NCBI GenBank assembly: GCA_026120035.1
Contig: JALRME010000005.1
Location: 1,426,001-1,490,000, forward strand
Length of the DNA: 64,000 bases
DNA from: Coleophoma eucalyptorum
Taxonomy: Eukaryota; Ascomycota; Leotiomycetes; Helotiales; Dermateaceae
Direction: 5' to 3'
The stretch's first letter is position 1. The number at the start of each line of letters is the position of its first letter. Of the stretch, positions 1-12,211 are shown piece after piece. The notes below the pieces were generated by a model. The model was not told the origin of the DNA and did no database searches. It saw nothing but the letters and a program-made list of their open reading frames with translations. The position numbers and the translations under genes were made by a program.

Positions 1-20
1 CTCAGAATGGCAAACGGTAT

Positions 21-1206
21 CTAGTTCTTGCACATGGTCATCACAATTGTTTCAATACCTTCCTGAAAAGCTTCTTGCCCATGTACCGGAGTCCAACCCA
101 AATACCTCCGCGCTCGATCCCCTGTGATCCTTCCGCTACAACCAACCGCCGTCAGCTCACCTGCAGATGGCAAAGAGAAAGGACGAAAAATTTCCACGGG
201 CCCTTGCACAAGGCTGGAATCACTCACTTGCTTGCAAGAATAGCTTCCGCCTCTCTCTCACTTCCACCATACAGAGCATCCCCCGCCTCTTTCAGAGTGA
301 TGGTAGTGACCTCGTCGGTGTTGGCAATCCCTTTTGCCTTAAAAATCTCGCCAATTTTCAGTGATATACTCATCCAGCTCTGAGATCCGTTTTCTACAAA
401 ATAATACCCTTCTTTGCCAGAGGGAGGCGATGTTGATCCTACGGCTTGGACAAGCAAGTAGAAGAGATGACTGGCATCTGCAATACTAACACGGCTCCAA
501 ACACCTTCACCTTTGCCAATGACAACAGCCTGTCGAGGTCGATGCGCCAGGGACAGCTCGACGATACTGCCGATTTGAGAGTTACTCGTAGCAAAAAGGC
601 CAGTTCCAGTGCCGAAGATCAGTGGAGGAATCACAATATACGTTTTGACATTTTCGAGTTCCCCGGTATGCACAACGACCTGGTTGATCACTCTGACTTG
701 GCTGTAGGATTCTGTAAACTGTTTCTCCATCACGAAGATATCCTCCTTCACGTCTGAGTGAAACGAAGTGTCAACCCGTTCCCCGCTGACGGGCCAATCA
801 CCGATCATCGAGGCTCCCGAAGTGTGGATATAATGGACAGCTTTACCAGTCCTTCTCTGCCGGTCTGCAAGACCCTCAATACACGCCTTTGCGCAACTCT
901 CATGGCGAGCTGACGCGGCGGCGAGGACAATGTCGTGATCTGCAGCCGCAGCGCGTATCACTTGTATATCGCTCAGGCTTTCGAACAGAATGGTATCTGC
1001 ACCTACCTCCTTCAGTTTCGCAGCCTGTTCTTGCTTGCGTACCAACGCGGTGATCTCGTATTTGTCTTTGTGATCAAGGAGCTCGCTCAGTATGGTCCCA
1101 CCGCTGCGAGCTGTCAATGCTACTCTCATCCTTTCCGAAGGATCAAATTCACGTACATGTAGCCCGTCCCACCGAGCACGAGAACACGAGTCTTGAGCAT
1201 TGACAT
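21..1206 (-). CDS. NAD(P)-binding epimerase/NmrA-like protein
   Basis: Three exons by my splicing: 1206-1157, 1103-228 and 135-21, giving 346 aa. The first intron (gtacgt...gcag, 53 nt) joins exon 1 to exon 2 so that the Rossmann nucleotide-binding motif GGTGYIGGTIL is completed at residues 12-22 (G12, G15, G18). The last intron (gtgagt...ttgtag) restores a C-terminal exon with the segment RRYLGWTPVHGQEAF, typical of the end of this short-chain/epimerase family. No full catalytic YxxxK can be assigned with certainty, so it may be an atypical SDR or NmrA-like sensor rather than an enzyme. Likely cytosolic; no signal peptide. The substrate is unknown. The gene stands alone, its stop lying 20 nt from the window edge. 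Confidence 0.85.
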
Positions 1207-3458
1207 GTCTCGTTTTGCTTTTCTAGGATGCAGTCAAATGCCGTGGGGTCCACTATTTACGTCTATTGCGTGGCTGGCCGGTGCATATGTGGGGTAGCTA
1301 GGAAATTACTTTGGTCTGATTCAGGTGTGGGCATTCGAAGCTTCTGAGCTGAGTCGACAAAACGAGATTTAAACAATCGTTCGATAAAAACCTCCAATCC
1401 CCCAAGCCTCGTCTCAACGGTATTTCTTGCTTACACTAGATACGTTTATTTAAGCGCGCACGCGCTGATGTCGTCCCAATAACCTCGATCACCGCCATAG
1501 TTAAGCGATTGCCTTCCTATCCAGGCAGGTGCAACAGGTACAAGCAATCTAGACTCCAAGCTCCTTCCAACAATGAACCAGCCTGTTTGTACTTTATTTC
1601 AACGTCCATATTCTGTCGCAGATTGAAATCCTGCAGCCTTAACTGGATGCTTTATTTCAACGTGCTTGCATTCTATTCGGCGTTTGTCCATCGGCTTTAA
1701 TTTATTTTGGTTTTGCTGAAGCCGCGTTGACATGCATAACTTTCCCCGTAAAAGCCGCCTGATGGGAAACCGATCCCAACGTCGCAGTTAAACCTTCTGC
1801 AATTTGTTTTTTTTTTTCGATCTATATCGCGATAAATAAGATACGAGTAGAGATTACTTGTGATATCACTTGGCCCTCAAAGTAGAGTGTGCATTAGATT
1901 TTCCTCATAAAAACGAGTTTCTGTTGTTTGCGATAAAGGGGAACCGGGTTATTCATCTGCCTCCTCTAGGCCCCCGAAGCTTGTCTGACGACATGTCAGC
2001 TCGCGTAGTATATTCAAAAGCTTGCTGCAATAGCAGAATGAAACAGCAGTACTCTCCGATGCAGACGGTACGCGGTGCAGCTTCCACGCAAACCCCAGGG
2101 TTCCAGAAGCCAGTGAATGCCGATGAATGAAGCCACATCGGCAGTGATGAGGGCTATCCTCATGCCTCTGTGCACCAAATCCCCGCCTTCTTGCATCGCG
2201 GATCTTATTTCCTCGAAAAAAAGGAAAAATGAAGCTGCTAAGGAGACGACGGGGATGTATATTTTTGGCCGTCGTCACACCTCAACAATCACAGATGCCA
2301 GCCTTAAAAGAAACTCTCAGGCAAAAGCAAAAACAAGGTCTTACGCTTGATCGACCTCACAGATCTCCATAGTGGACTACCCCGTCTGCAGTGTAAGTGA
2401 TAGCAGAAGCAAATTCAAGATTCGTCGCGTTGATCATACAGAAATATCAATATAAATCTGTACAGTGTACCTGGATTACCGGTACTGTAATAGTTGTTGG
2501 GCTTATGCTTCCTTTTTGTCTGACCACGTGACATGAATATGATATCTGTTGTATTATATAGCTTTGACCGGGGATTAGGAGTGATATTTCATCAGGTTTG
2601 TACTTGCTCTCCAGTTCTTTGCTTTCCCTTCCTCAGATAGGTGGTATAGACCAAGAAGAGAAACAGGTCGAGATCAAGTAGAGGAGTTCGGAGCTATCTC
2701 TTCCGTGCAGTTACAAATCCAAGACGAATTGTTCACGAGATACAACGAAAGAGTCAGTCATGAGTTATTTCTCAACACTCGAGTCACTAAATAGTTTCGT
2801 TCACGTATCACTCAAAGCACCAGGATATCTACCCGGCGGTGAAGTATGTCACTCGCTACGCCCATGACTCTCTGCCATCACCAGCACTCCCCTATTTTCG
2901 AATCTCATGCTCTAGTCTGCTTAGATTGAATAGAAGAGAGTTTAAGCGTGGTCTTTCGAAGGACAGCATAGTGCAGCTGATCGATCCAACTTTGTCCCTT
3001 AGCGCAGCCGACGCTACTTAGTTTGCCTTGAAGTCAAATCAAAAAGCGAAGCTAGGAAATCCTTGAGACGAAGCAGGACAGTATAGTCGGTGAGTGAAAA
3101 TGTGCGGAGGAATATGACGATAGTGGCGCTTCGCTATGTCCCTTCTGTTGTTATGCTTCGAAGGTTTGAGGCTTTTGAAATTGAATGTCACCAACTCAAC
3201 TCAACTCGATAGATTGAACGTACAAATGAAAGACGTGGTGTAGCCCGACTGACTAACTTTGGCCAAGACAAGTCCCCCCTACGACATGGTTCAAATGCTG
3301 TGGAAATATTGCGTGGGTTGCTTCGTTGGTGAGCGGCAATCATGAAATGCTGGTAGGGTATCCGACCGCTTTCCTCAACTGCCGAGCGAGAGGTGTACGC
3401 AAGTCGAGCCGGGGATCGAAACAAGAAACAAAAAAATGTTTCTTCAGTACAAACAAAG

Positions 3459-3490
3459 TGGGGGAAGGGAAGGGAAGGGAAGGGAAGGGG
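3459..3490. repeat. (GGGAA)n microsatellite
   Basis: About five to six head-to-tail copies of GGGAA within a purine-rich stretch, followed by GGGGG. It lies in noncoding DNA. Confidence 0.85.
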
Positions 3491-5051
3491 GTTTATATAT
3501 TCCAATTTTGCATCTCTTAGGCCTATTGTCTTGTTCGGTGATTGAGCAGATTGTGAGCAAGATTCTCTCCATAGGAGGGCAAAGAGAGTACTCTGTAAGA
3601 GAGGCTCTTTCAGAGCATGTTTCCATTGGCCTGTGAAACCTCCCAACCTGCCATCCGCTGCGAGGAGGAAAGAAGTGCCAACTAGGTGGCTTCGACCCCC
3701 GAAGGAAAGCTTAGCTGATGCAAGTCACAAGCAAAAATCCTTAAACTCTGTTTCTCTGTTTCTCTGTTCTCCATCAATGCAGCCTTTCCGGAGGCGTTGG
3801 TTGCGCGCAACCGTAGCCGACCAGCCCCGAAGACCGGTGGACCCTGAACTCTAAAGTAATCTAAAGTAATCGGTTCAAGAAAGATTCACTGAAGTTTGGC
3901 TGAATACCAGAATAGGTAATTGGAACGAATCACGGCAGATCGGTCATTTGCGACCCGGGGTTGTATTTGCTTGCGGTAAACACAGGGACTTCCACGCGTC
4001 TTTCTTGATCTAGAGATTGCAATCCTAGGTCTTGTGCCTTGCATCTTCTCAATGAAAGACCTTGCTCGCCGAAATAGCCAGGAGAGGCATGAAAAACAAG
4101 AAATCTGAACAGACCCCCCAATAGGAGATGCTTGCAACTTTCAAGCTTAATACAAGCCATGGCGAGCTATACCAGGAAGACAACCCACCCTACGGAACAA
4201 CAATCCCAGCTCGGAAGGCCCAAGCTCAACCTTGCTATCCCGCTGTCCGTCTTCCCCGTGCTTGAACTTTTGGCGGCTGGGATCGATTCCTTCGTACCTT
4301 CCGTACCCTTCGTACTGACCGATATCCTACTATTCCCCCGAGGTGTGAACCCAGGGTTCATGACCAGAAGGGTGTTTTTGCCCGAATCTTTGGGATACAA
4401 GCTCGGAGAATTCCTTCGGTGCGAGGTGCGAGGACCGGCAAAAAGAAAAGACAATTTTGTCTAAGATGGGATAGTATGACGAGAAAGGGTGTGTGCCTTA
4501 AGTGCCTTAAGTGCCTTAGGGCCTTAAGGGCCTGACAAACGTGGTGCCTTGATGGTAAGGCATGAAGTATCTGGTAGTACAAGTTACGTCCCATATTTCC
4601 TGAAGCAATATGAGTTTCCGATCGCGATGGGTCGAGGGAGACGAGACCACGCCAGGATCGATAGGAGTGAGCTGGCCAAGTAAGATACTGTAGCTGTAGT
4701 AGCAGACTGGCCAACTGCATATGGCCCATAACCTATGAAGCAACGCCACCGAGCCATGGACGGTCTAGAAAGGGAATAGATAGCAAGACACTCGCCAGAA
4801 CGTGCCTGTGATCTCTGGCTGGTGCTGGCGTAGAGCCACCGCCACGTAGACTTGGACTAGAAGTTGTGCGCATGCGTAAATCTGGAATGTTTGCGGAGGC
4901 TCCTCTCTGCGGGCTTTCTGCCTCTTTTCCTGCTACTACGCACAAACAGCGCAGGTAAGATGCTTGGCCTGAGCCTTTGGTGCCCATGATTGGCTTGGGT
5001 GGCCAAAGTGGGGGGAGGGGCGGAGGGGTGGAGACGCGAAACCGTGAGATG

Positions 5052-5057
5052 TATAAA
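5052..5057 (+). promoter_or_regulatory. TATA box of metallothionein gene
   Basis: TATAAA lies 124 nt before the start codon, followed by a CA/CT-rich leader without ATG. This is the arrangement usual for highly expressed small fungal genes. The transcription start is inferred to be about 30 nt downstream. Confidence 0.5.
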
Positions 5058-5180
5058 GAGGGGTCTGCCTATGCGGTAATTCCTTTCAATCTCATCTACT
5101 CACACAATACAATTCTATACATCTCTATCTCCAATACCAACTTCCCAATTCCCAATTTCCAACCATCAAAATCCATCAAA

Positions 5181-5362
5181 ATGAAGGGTGAATGCGGATG
5201 CTCCGGTACCTCTAGCTGTACGTATCTTGTCTCCGGCACCACAACCCCACCTCAACTTCTGCAATAATAGCATTACTTGTTGCAACTTGAAATACACAAC
5301 ACTGACACTTCACAACAGGCAACTGCGGCACCAGCTGCTCTTGCGCCAGCTGCGGCAAATAA
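5181..5362 (+). CDS. Metallothionein, 26 aa
   Basis: Two exons, 5181-5217 and 5319-5362, separated by a 101-nt GT-AG intron (gtacgt...caacag). The product is 26 residues with seven cysteines at positions 5, 7, 13, 15, 19, 21 and 24 in Cys-x-Cys pattern, opening MKGECGCSGTSSC and ending CASCGK. This matches the length, seven-Cys spacing and Gly/Ser filling of the Neurospora-type copper metallothionein. The expected role is cytosolic binding of Cu(I) in a thiolate cluster for copper storage and detoxification; induction by copper is usual for the family but no metal-response element was identified here. The intron falls inside the cysteine array and the reading frame is only correct after splicing, so gene finders easily miss it. 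A second Cys-rich peptide gene lies 2.1 kb downstream. Confidence 0.9.
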
Positions 5363-7468
5363 GCTGTCTTTCTTCTCACCATGTCGGCATTTCTCTGCGT
5401 CGCATAAGTAGCAGTCATATCTCGTTTCTTGGAACCTTTTAGTCTTTCGATCTGGACATATCACGCTTGTTCTGTTCCTGACACGATGTATTTCGCAAGG
5501 GAGGAGGGGAGTCTATAGGCTTGGTTGAATGGAAAGGGCGAAAAGTCTCGTTTTTTGGCCTCTACGGGGCGTGTTGAGTGTTGTTTCATTAGGTTTTCTC
5601 GTTCTCAGGCTATAAATAAAAAAACATATCCCTTCATTCTACAAGTCGTTCTGCAAGCCGTGAAATTTTCTATATCAAACAAGGCATTCTGCAATCATTC
5701 CACATGACCCTGAAGCTCAAACTGAAAAGCACAGTCTATCTTACCTTCGCTACTTATTCAATGCTAACACAACAGCCCTGTTTTCCACCATCCTTTCCAA
5801 GACGAACATCCCCGTCCTCGTAACAACTCTTATGATATCACATGCCGTCTCTCCCCCATCACCAATTAAACAAAACCAACCTCGATACCCATTCGTCCCA
5901 CATGTAGAGAGATCCTTCAATCATATCAACACGTAGCTTTAAGCCGAGCATCGATCCCCAGCCCAGCACCAAACCAACCCAATCAACCACGCCACCCAGC
6001 ACACCACAGAGCCAACCCCTCACCTCCCCCGCGCAGCGCATCCAGCGGTTTGCCTCACATCTCCCAACCACACGCCAAACCCAACTTGACACTACCACAC
6101 CCTCCCAAGCCCAACCCGCAACCCTTCCACGCACCTTCCAGAACCCACCGGTCTCGGCTACGTCCATTTCTGCACAACACTTCGCACGAGGTCTGCACCC
6201 GCGCTGCGCGGTGCCAGATCGGGGCACCACGAGATATGCTACAGCAGCCAGTGCCATCCATATAAACGACGCCACGTTCCAGGAGAATCCCCGTATTTTA
6301 AGGTTTTGAGGCTTTTGGGGGTTTGGTTGGCTTTGAAGGCTCGGCGCTGCGCTCTTTTGAGTTTGGAGATTAGCTGAGGGTGGACAAGAAAGGGTTGGAT
6401 GCATTTCAAAAGTCGTAGATAAGCCTGCTTGATGGTTATAGGCGGTTGATTAGCGCTGCAGCCTGTTAAATTGTCTTGGGAAGATATGTCTCGGCGTCTG
6501 AGGGGGGTCTTGGGCTACACAGAACCAGACACCCGGAAGAACAGAACTGTGAGGCGAATTAGTGTGAATAGAATACTCGGAATGGATGGACTGGGCTGCT
6601 GAATGCAGAAGGCAGGTAAGCATTGATAGGTGACCTCCGTAGGTAGTAGTAGTATTGGACATAGAGTAAGTACCTATCAGAGCTACATAATGTAGATAGC
6701 TAGATGCTGATCTGATAAGATCAACATTCACCATCCAGCCTATCCTGAAATCCATACACACTCACCTGACAAGTCCTTCTTTCTCTCACCCAGTCTCAAA
6801 CATCCCTCCCATTACTCTCCCCACTCATGGACCCCGCCCACTAACTCACCTGTGCTCACTCACTCTGTGCCCACCTATTCTCCTCTGCCCACTCACTCCC
6901 CTATGCGAACCTGCCGCGAGTTATTCCCCGCCTTCGTATCTCCCGCATGAACCTTCCTCCGGCCCTCCATCAAAAACCAGCAAGTTCTCGTGCCGTGCCA
7001 TCGAGAAGGACCCGTAGCGAGCAGGTGATGACATAGGTCGACCAACGACGTTCTGAATCGAAATAGCCGAGATACAAATTGCTTTGCCACACGTCCAGGA
7101 TGGAAGGACGTCGGGCTAAGGAAGCATCATGCATGCCCGCAGGACGCGAGACACTGTATGTAGCTTGAGCGACTAAGAGGGGGTTCTGAGGTAGTATTAC
7201 AAAAGGATTGGGAGTTGAATGTGGGATGTGGTGAGGTACGTGGGCTGGTGTCAATGGCCTGATAGACTGTATAGTCGTACCAAGACCGCCCATGCACTGT
7301 GCCAGGCCTATCCAGACAAGAGGAGAAGAGACATAAGAACCCTCCATCCCCACCTGTGCACTTCCCATTTCTCTCACTAGAATACATCAGTCCAATCTCA
7401 ACAAGACCAATAAACAACCAGACAAAACTCACCTACCTCACCTCAACTCACCAACTCAACTACACAAA
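5363..7468. other. Intergenic, no supported gene
   Basis: The largest open frame (minus strand, about 5859-6404) becomes W/G/V-rich noise after the first 60 codons and is not accepted. The last 100 nt before 7469 form a C/A-rich leader (repeated CTCA, CAACT), similar in style to that of the upstream metallothionein gene. Confidence 0.55.
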
Positions 7469-7635
7469 ATGGCCCCTTGCTCCTGCACCACCTGTAGCGC
7501 AAGCACCTCGTGTGCCAACTGCACCAACTGCTCTTGCTGCTCCGTATGTTCTCCTTCCTTGCGTTCCCTTTTCTTAGCAGAAGAGAATATCTGTAAATAA
7601 GAAATGAGACTGATAGTGGAATGCTGCAGCACTAA
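7469..7635 (+). CDS. Metallothionein-like Cys-rich peptide
   Basis: The start ATG follows a CA-rich leader. Exon 1 (7469-7543) encodes 25 residues beginning MAPCSCTTCSAS with eight cysteines (4, 6, 9, 15, 18, 21, 23, 24). A GTATGT donor follows directly. Splicing to the acceptor ctgcag at 7629 adds one His codon and a stop (7630-7635), giving a 26-residue peptide. If the intron is retained, translation runs on to a stop at 7600 and gives 43 residues, with two more cysteines. The short form is preferred: the donor is a consensus one, a branch-like ACTGAT precedes the acceptor, and the length equals that of known ascomycete metallothioneins. It probably binds copper or zinc through thiolates in the cytosol. 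It shares the C-x-C style with the gene at 5181 but not its sequence, so recent duplication is not evident. Confidence 0.75.
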
Positions 7636-8500
7636 ACCCAACCCGATCTCAACCACAAACTCTAGCATATCTTGTTCGTGTATCGACTTTGAATCTATTT
7701 TGACTTAACTTTTATTCTTGGAATACATGTTTTAGTGTTTGTAAGTGGGTGGTGAAGGACTGAGAGATGCCAGGTCCGTGGTGACGCTTGGTCGTAGGTT
7801 GATATGAAGAGGGTATTTGCGAGGTGATGATGTTGTACTGTTTGTTGGCTGTACATGTTTTCAAGCTCTGAATTAATACACTCGTTTTGCTTGATTCCGA
7901 AACCCACTCTGGTAACTTGAAATTGCACTCAGAAGCGTTGGATTTGGTGACGGGGTGTCTTACTTGCCTACTAGCACTCCCTTGCTCTACCTACCTTACC
8001 ACGCACGTATAATGTTTGCAGTCAGGTCATCTTTTGTTATCGAATCGCTGAACCACCCAACATCCTCCCCATTAGCCTTTATATCTTCAAGTGAAGTGAT
8101 TCATCCTAGAGTGGATGGGCAAACACGACGAGTATTGCCAGGTTAAATGTGTTTTGTTTCGGGGGTTTGCCATCCTTTTTGCGGTGCTAGTCGAAGTGTC
8201 GGCATGGATTTTCTTGCTATGTTGATATAAGCATAACGCGAATGTATGGTTTACAGATTTCAGGACGAGGCTCCAATGAGACGCGCTGACGTAGCTCATA
8301 AACACCTGGTAACCTAGCTCGGCCTAAAGATGTAAGTTTTTCAAAATGAATGAGAGGACATACAAGGAAGCTCATGAGAATGGGGAGAGGCCTTATAAAG
8401 AGGGGGGTAAGAGTTCATAGACCTTAATGTCTGGCCTAGCCAGAAAAGGACACCTTGATGGCTATACATGGTACAATAATACATTTCCACCGCTACTGAT
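7636..8500. other. Intergenic, 3' regions of convergent genes
   Basis: Holds the 3' ends of the Cys-rich peptide gene (plus) and Sam50 (minus). No coding signal, RNA gene or repeat was seen. Confidence 0.6.
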
Positions 8501-10204
8501 CTACAAAAAGTTAATGCCCACGCCGAATTGTAGTCCTTTCCTCGCTTCCTCGCCCTTCCTCGAGACGAGTGGCAAGCTGAAATTCAACTCAAATCTAGCA
8601 ACAGGGTGTGCATAAACGACACCAAACCCAGCTGCAATACTTGGTAAACCATTTCCGAGCTCTGCAACTGTGTTGTAAACATTCTTCTGTACGGAACTAC
8701 TATCCTGCTTGCCTTTCTCGTTGTTCAGCGCAAGTAAGCGGCCGCCATTGGCGAAGAGCTGGAAACGTAATGGTGTATCCTTGCCCACGCGTGGGAAGGG
8801 CATGAGAAGATTGCAACTTCCAGCCGCAAAAATGTCACCTCCAACAGCGTCAGGTCCGTCGCGTGGTCCCAATCCAGACATTGCAAAGCCGCGAACATCA
8901 GTTGGTCCACCAAGCTGGAAGCGATCGTTTATTCGTGAAGGTTGTGATTGTGATCCAAAGCCGACTGGAAGTGGATAGAGCATACCGGCTCGGAGACCAG
9001 CAGACAAAGACACACCGCTATCTCCTGCTACACCTGGAATTGGAATGGGGACTGCTCCTGATGTCTCCATCTCCGACTTCCAAAACGCAACATCTCCCTT
9101 CAAAGGTCCCCATCCAGCTAGTTCCGATATAGTCTTGACCATATATCCACTGCTTGGCAAAAATGGGTGGTTTCGTCGATCGGCAAGCCAAGTATGTGTT
9201 ATACTACTCTTAACACTATCCCCAGCATCATTGCGAATCGTAGGAGATGCATTCCCGGCTAATCCAGTGACCTGTCTCCATATTCCAGTATAACCAAGTT
9301 GATGTCGAGTGCCGGACTTCGTTGCCCAGCTGTACTTTACGCCACCACCTTTCAATGCCTCCTCATGGCTTGCCCACGCCTTTGAAGTTGAGCTTGCCAA
9401 TGCATCAACCGAAATGCGTCTATCAGGGTCACTGAGAACAGGGGTGTCGAAAGTTGCCTGGTATGCAGAGCGTGTTCGCGTTCCAGCTGAAGCGTTCAAA
9501 TTCAGCGATTCTGCTCCTCCAAATATATTTCTCCAGAGCAAGCTTCCATAGGCTGATCCCTCGGCATTCCCAAGATCGGTACCGGTTTTCATAAGTATAC
9601 GAGATTTCTCCCGCGCGGATAGAGAGAAGGCGATGTCGGATACGGAGGTCGATGGATCGGTCTTGCTGGGCTTGTCAATGAACATAGCAACGTCATCATG
9701 GTAGATATCTAGAACTAGTTAGCATTTCCCATAGTAACGCTCCATGGCGTCCTACCAAATCGTCGCAACTTGTCTGCTGCATTTCCAACTTCCTGTAGGG
9801 CTTCAGAAAGAGTGTACGGTCTTTCCTTATTGACGCTAAGAATGGGATCGAACAATCGGTCGAGGAAGGATCTCCTGGTGCGGGTAGCTCCAATAAGGTG
9901 GATGGAAGAGATGGTAACCGGCAAAGTCGAATTACTGCCGATCTGAATTCAAATTAGTGTTAACAGCCCCAATTGAATGTTCTTCTACCTACCAATTCAC
10001 CCAATCTCAGTTGTGCCTTAGCATATTGGGCGTGCAATCGTTCCTCTGCAGCCTTTGCGCGTTCCTCATCTTGCTTTGGATTGCGTTTACGGAGACTCTC
10101 GAAGACCTGATCAAATCAATTAGCAAGCAGCCACTGATGGTAAAGAGCTTTATCATCCTCATGGTTTCACTCACATCGTCTTCGGGATCTAAAGCTGAAG
10201 CCAT
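8501..10204 (-). CDS. SAM50: Sam50 beta-barrel assembly protein of mitochondrial outer membrane
   Basis: Four exons: 10204-10175, 10106-9993, 9942-9756 and 9708-8501, giving 512 aa, the usual length for fungal Sam50. The N-terminal third carries a charged helix and a POTRA-like segment (IHLIGATRTRRSFLDRLF); the last 350 residues form the Omp85/bacterial surface antigen barrel, with the diagnostic segment QLGGPTDVRGF and the C-terminal beta signal ending GVGINFL. In the SAM complex this protein inserts beta-barrel precursors (Tom40, porin) into the mitochondrial outer membrane. All three introns have GT(A/G)(A/G)G(T/G)-type donors and AG acceptors that preserve frame. It is divergently paired with UBC6 over 328 bp, so the two may share promoter elements. 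Essential in yeast. Confidence 0.95.
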
Positions 10205-10532
10205 CTGTAAACTTGAGCACAAAATCAAGAGCTTTCGAGCTGTTGAGCTTCAGCCGCGACTGTTTCCGGAGTTTGCTGGATGACTAAGCACTCAGCCTTT
10301 CGTGTTTCTAGCGGGCGCAACGTCAATCGATTGCAAGAGGCCACAACTTCGCCCAGTTCGATTCGATATTTTCTTCACCCACGGCTCTTTTAAGGATTGC
10401 GGTTCATTTGGAAATACGATATTGCATATCAACAGCTATCCTTGTCCCTTCTTTCACCGTCATCGCATCCCATTCCCCGCGTAACTTGATACCACTCATC
10501 CCGATCCTTCCAGCCTTGGGCAAATACTTGCA
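10205..10532. promoter_or_regulatory. Divergent promoter between SAM50 and UBC6
   Basis: The 328 bp between two start codons facing away from each other must hold both 5' leaders and promoters. No clear TATA box was seen. A bidirectional promoter is inferred from the spacing only. Confidence 0.45.
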
Positions 10533-11444
10533 ATGGCCACCAAAGCAGCAAACAAGAGGGTTTGTGCTATGCAGATGCCGACTTCTTCTTTACTTGCTGA
10601 CTCTATTCTCTAGCTTACAAGAGAGTACAAGACAATCTCCGAGAACCCTCCACCATACATTCAAGCACATCCCTCAGAATCCAACATTCTCGAGTACGTA
10701 CAGTTTTCTTACAGTATTCAAAATATCCTAACCTTCCACAGGTGGCACTACATAATCACTGGTCCTGAGAACACACCCTACCATGGTGGTCAATACTGGG
10801 GCACGCTCATCTTTCCACCCGACTATCCCTTCGCCCCTCCTGCTATTCGCATGCACACTCCTTCAGGGCGTTTCCAGCCCTCTACCCGTCTGTGTCTCTC
10901 GATTTCCGATTTCCATCCGAAATCCTTTAACCCTGCCTGGGAAGTAAGCACGATTCTGATCGGTCTCCTGTCATTCATGACTTCCGACGAGATGACAACT
11001 GGCTCCGTTGGCGCCACCGAATCAGAGCGAAAATGGGCGGCTGCGCGCACCAAATGGTGGAACAGTACCGGTGGTGGGAGTAGCGCACGAGGAGGAGGCT
11101 TTCAAAAAGGAAATATCAAGGCAGGAGATGGAGGGGCGAAATTTAGAGCCGAGTGGCCGGAGCTTGATAAGGAGAACTGGGCGTGGATGAAGGAAAATAG
11201 CATCGATGCCGCCACAGGGGCTTCGGCATTGCAGGAGAGCAAGAATTGCATCCCGACTGCTGGACTGAGGAGACCAAGTGGCAGCCAGCCGGTAGTTGGT
11301 GCCGTAGTGGAGGGTGGTAGAGCTGCTGGAGATGTTGGGCAAGGCTGGATCCGACGAAACAAACTACTCGTCGCTGGGGCTGTCATATTCACATACGTCT
11401 TGATCGCGCGGATACTGGGAGAGGGAACTAGCAGGAGCTCTTGA
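10533..11444 (+). CDS. UBC6: ER-anchored ubiquitin-conjugating enzyme E2 (Ubc6)
   Basis: Three exons: 10533-10559, 10614-10693 and 10742-11444, giving 269 aa. The UBC fold spans about residues 8-150, with catalytic Cys87 in RLCLSISDFHP, the same position as in yeast Ubc6, and the conserved HPSESNILEWHYIITGPE segment before it. A hydrophobic tail (LLVAGAVIFTYVLIARIL, about residues 244-262) anchors the enzyme in the ER membrane with the catalytic domain in the cytosol. It works with Doa10-type ligases in ER-associated degradation. The middle region (about 150-235) is a low-complexity Gly/Ser linker. Both introns are short (54 and 48 nt) and preserve frame. Confidence 0.95.
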
Positions 11445-12078
11445 ATCTAGCGCATGGGTGGCAGAAATATGCTTTCTTGTAAATTGGTAGCCACTTGGAC
11501 TACATTTTCTTTTGTATGACTAGTACAAGCGCGGAGTTTGGGGTTCTGGCAGATTGCGCAGGGCTTTACAGTATAGACCAAGCAATATGAGTTCATTCAT
11601 TTATCCTTAATGGGCCATCATGGAGTGCTTGCGCGCCCTAAAAAACCAAACATTTGTTTGCGGCCAATTTGCGAATGGTTTGGCGGGGGTTTTCACATGC
11701 CAATCGAAACACATCATCAGCCTTGCTCTCGGTAATGTCCCGAAAAACAAAAAAAAACAAAAATTCAAAGTCAGTCTTCTGATATCTATATCCTCGAGTG
11801 CCTCCAAGTTTACCCGAAAGAACAACTGTCTCTTTTATTGATTCTGCTTATTAACCCGGCTTTTCACAAATGGAAAAAAGCCCCGAAAGTCTTGGAAGCA
11901 ACTGCATGAAACTGTAAACCAACACGTTAGACGTGTCAGTCATTAAGAGCCCGTCTTATAGCACGTTTCCATCATTGACACGCAATAATTCTTAGAGATT
12001 AAAAAACCCAGGGGGGTTTGGCCCTTTATGGTACCTAATGCGCCACTTTTCTTGGCGTTGGCGGGACTCACCACATCA

Positions 12079-12211
12079 TATGTATATATGTATGTATGTA
12101 TGTATGTGTATGTAGGTAGGCTAGGTAGGCTAGGTATATATGAATGTATCTCTCTCTGTGTGTGTGTGTAACTACGTATGTATCCGTCAATATATGTGTA
12201 TATATGTATGT
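12079..12211. repeat. TATG/TGTA-rich microsatellite block
   Basis: Runs of TATG, GTAGGTAGGC, CTCTCT, (TG)n and again TATGTATG succeed one another over about 130 nt. This is compound simple-sequence DNA. Confidence 0.85.

Larger units (their letters stand above)
1207..5180. other. Intergenic, no supported gene
   Basis: Several 60-150 codon open frames exist on both strands, but none has recognisable motifs, convincing splice structure or protein-like composition. Contains T runs, a GGGAA microsatellite near 3.46 kb and three copies of the short direct repeat gtgccttaa near 4.49 kb. The last 130 nt are the promoter and CA/CT-rich leader of the metallothionein gene. Confidence 0.6.

Noticed and set aside
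3188..3646. 152-codon minus-strand frame
   Set aside because: Runs through the GGGAA microsatellite and lacks any protein-like features.
5859..6404. 181-codon minus-strand frame with a hydrophobic stretch
   Set aside because: After about 60 codons it is Trp/Gly/Val-rich noise with no family motif; overlapping frames exist on the other strand.
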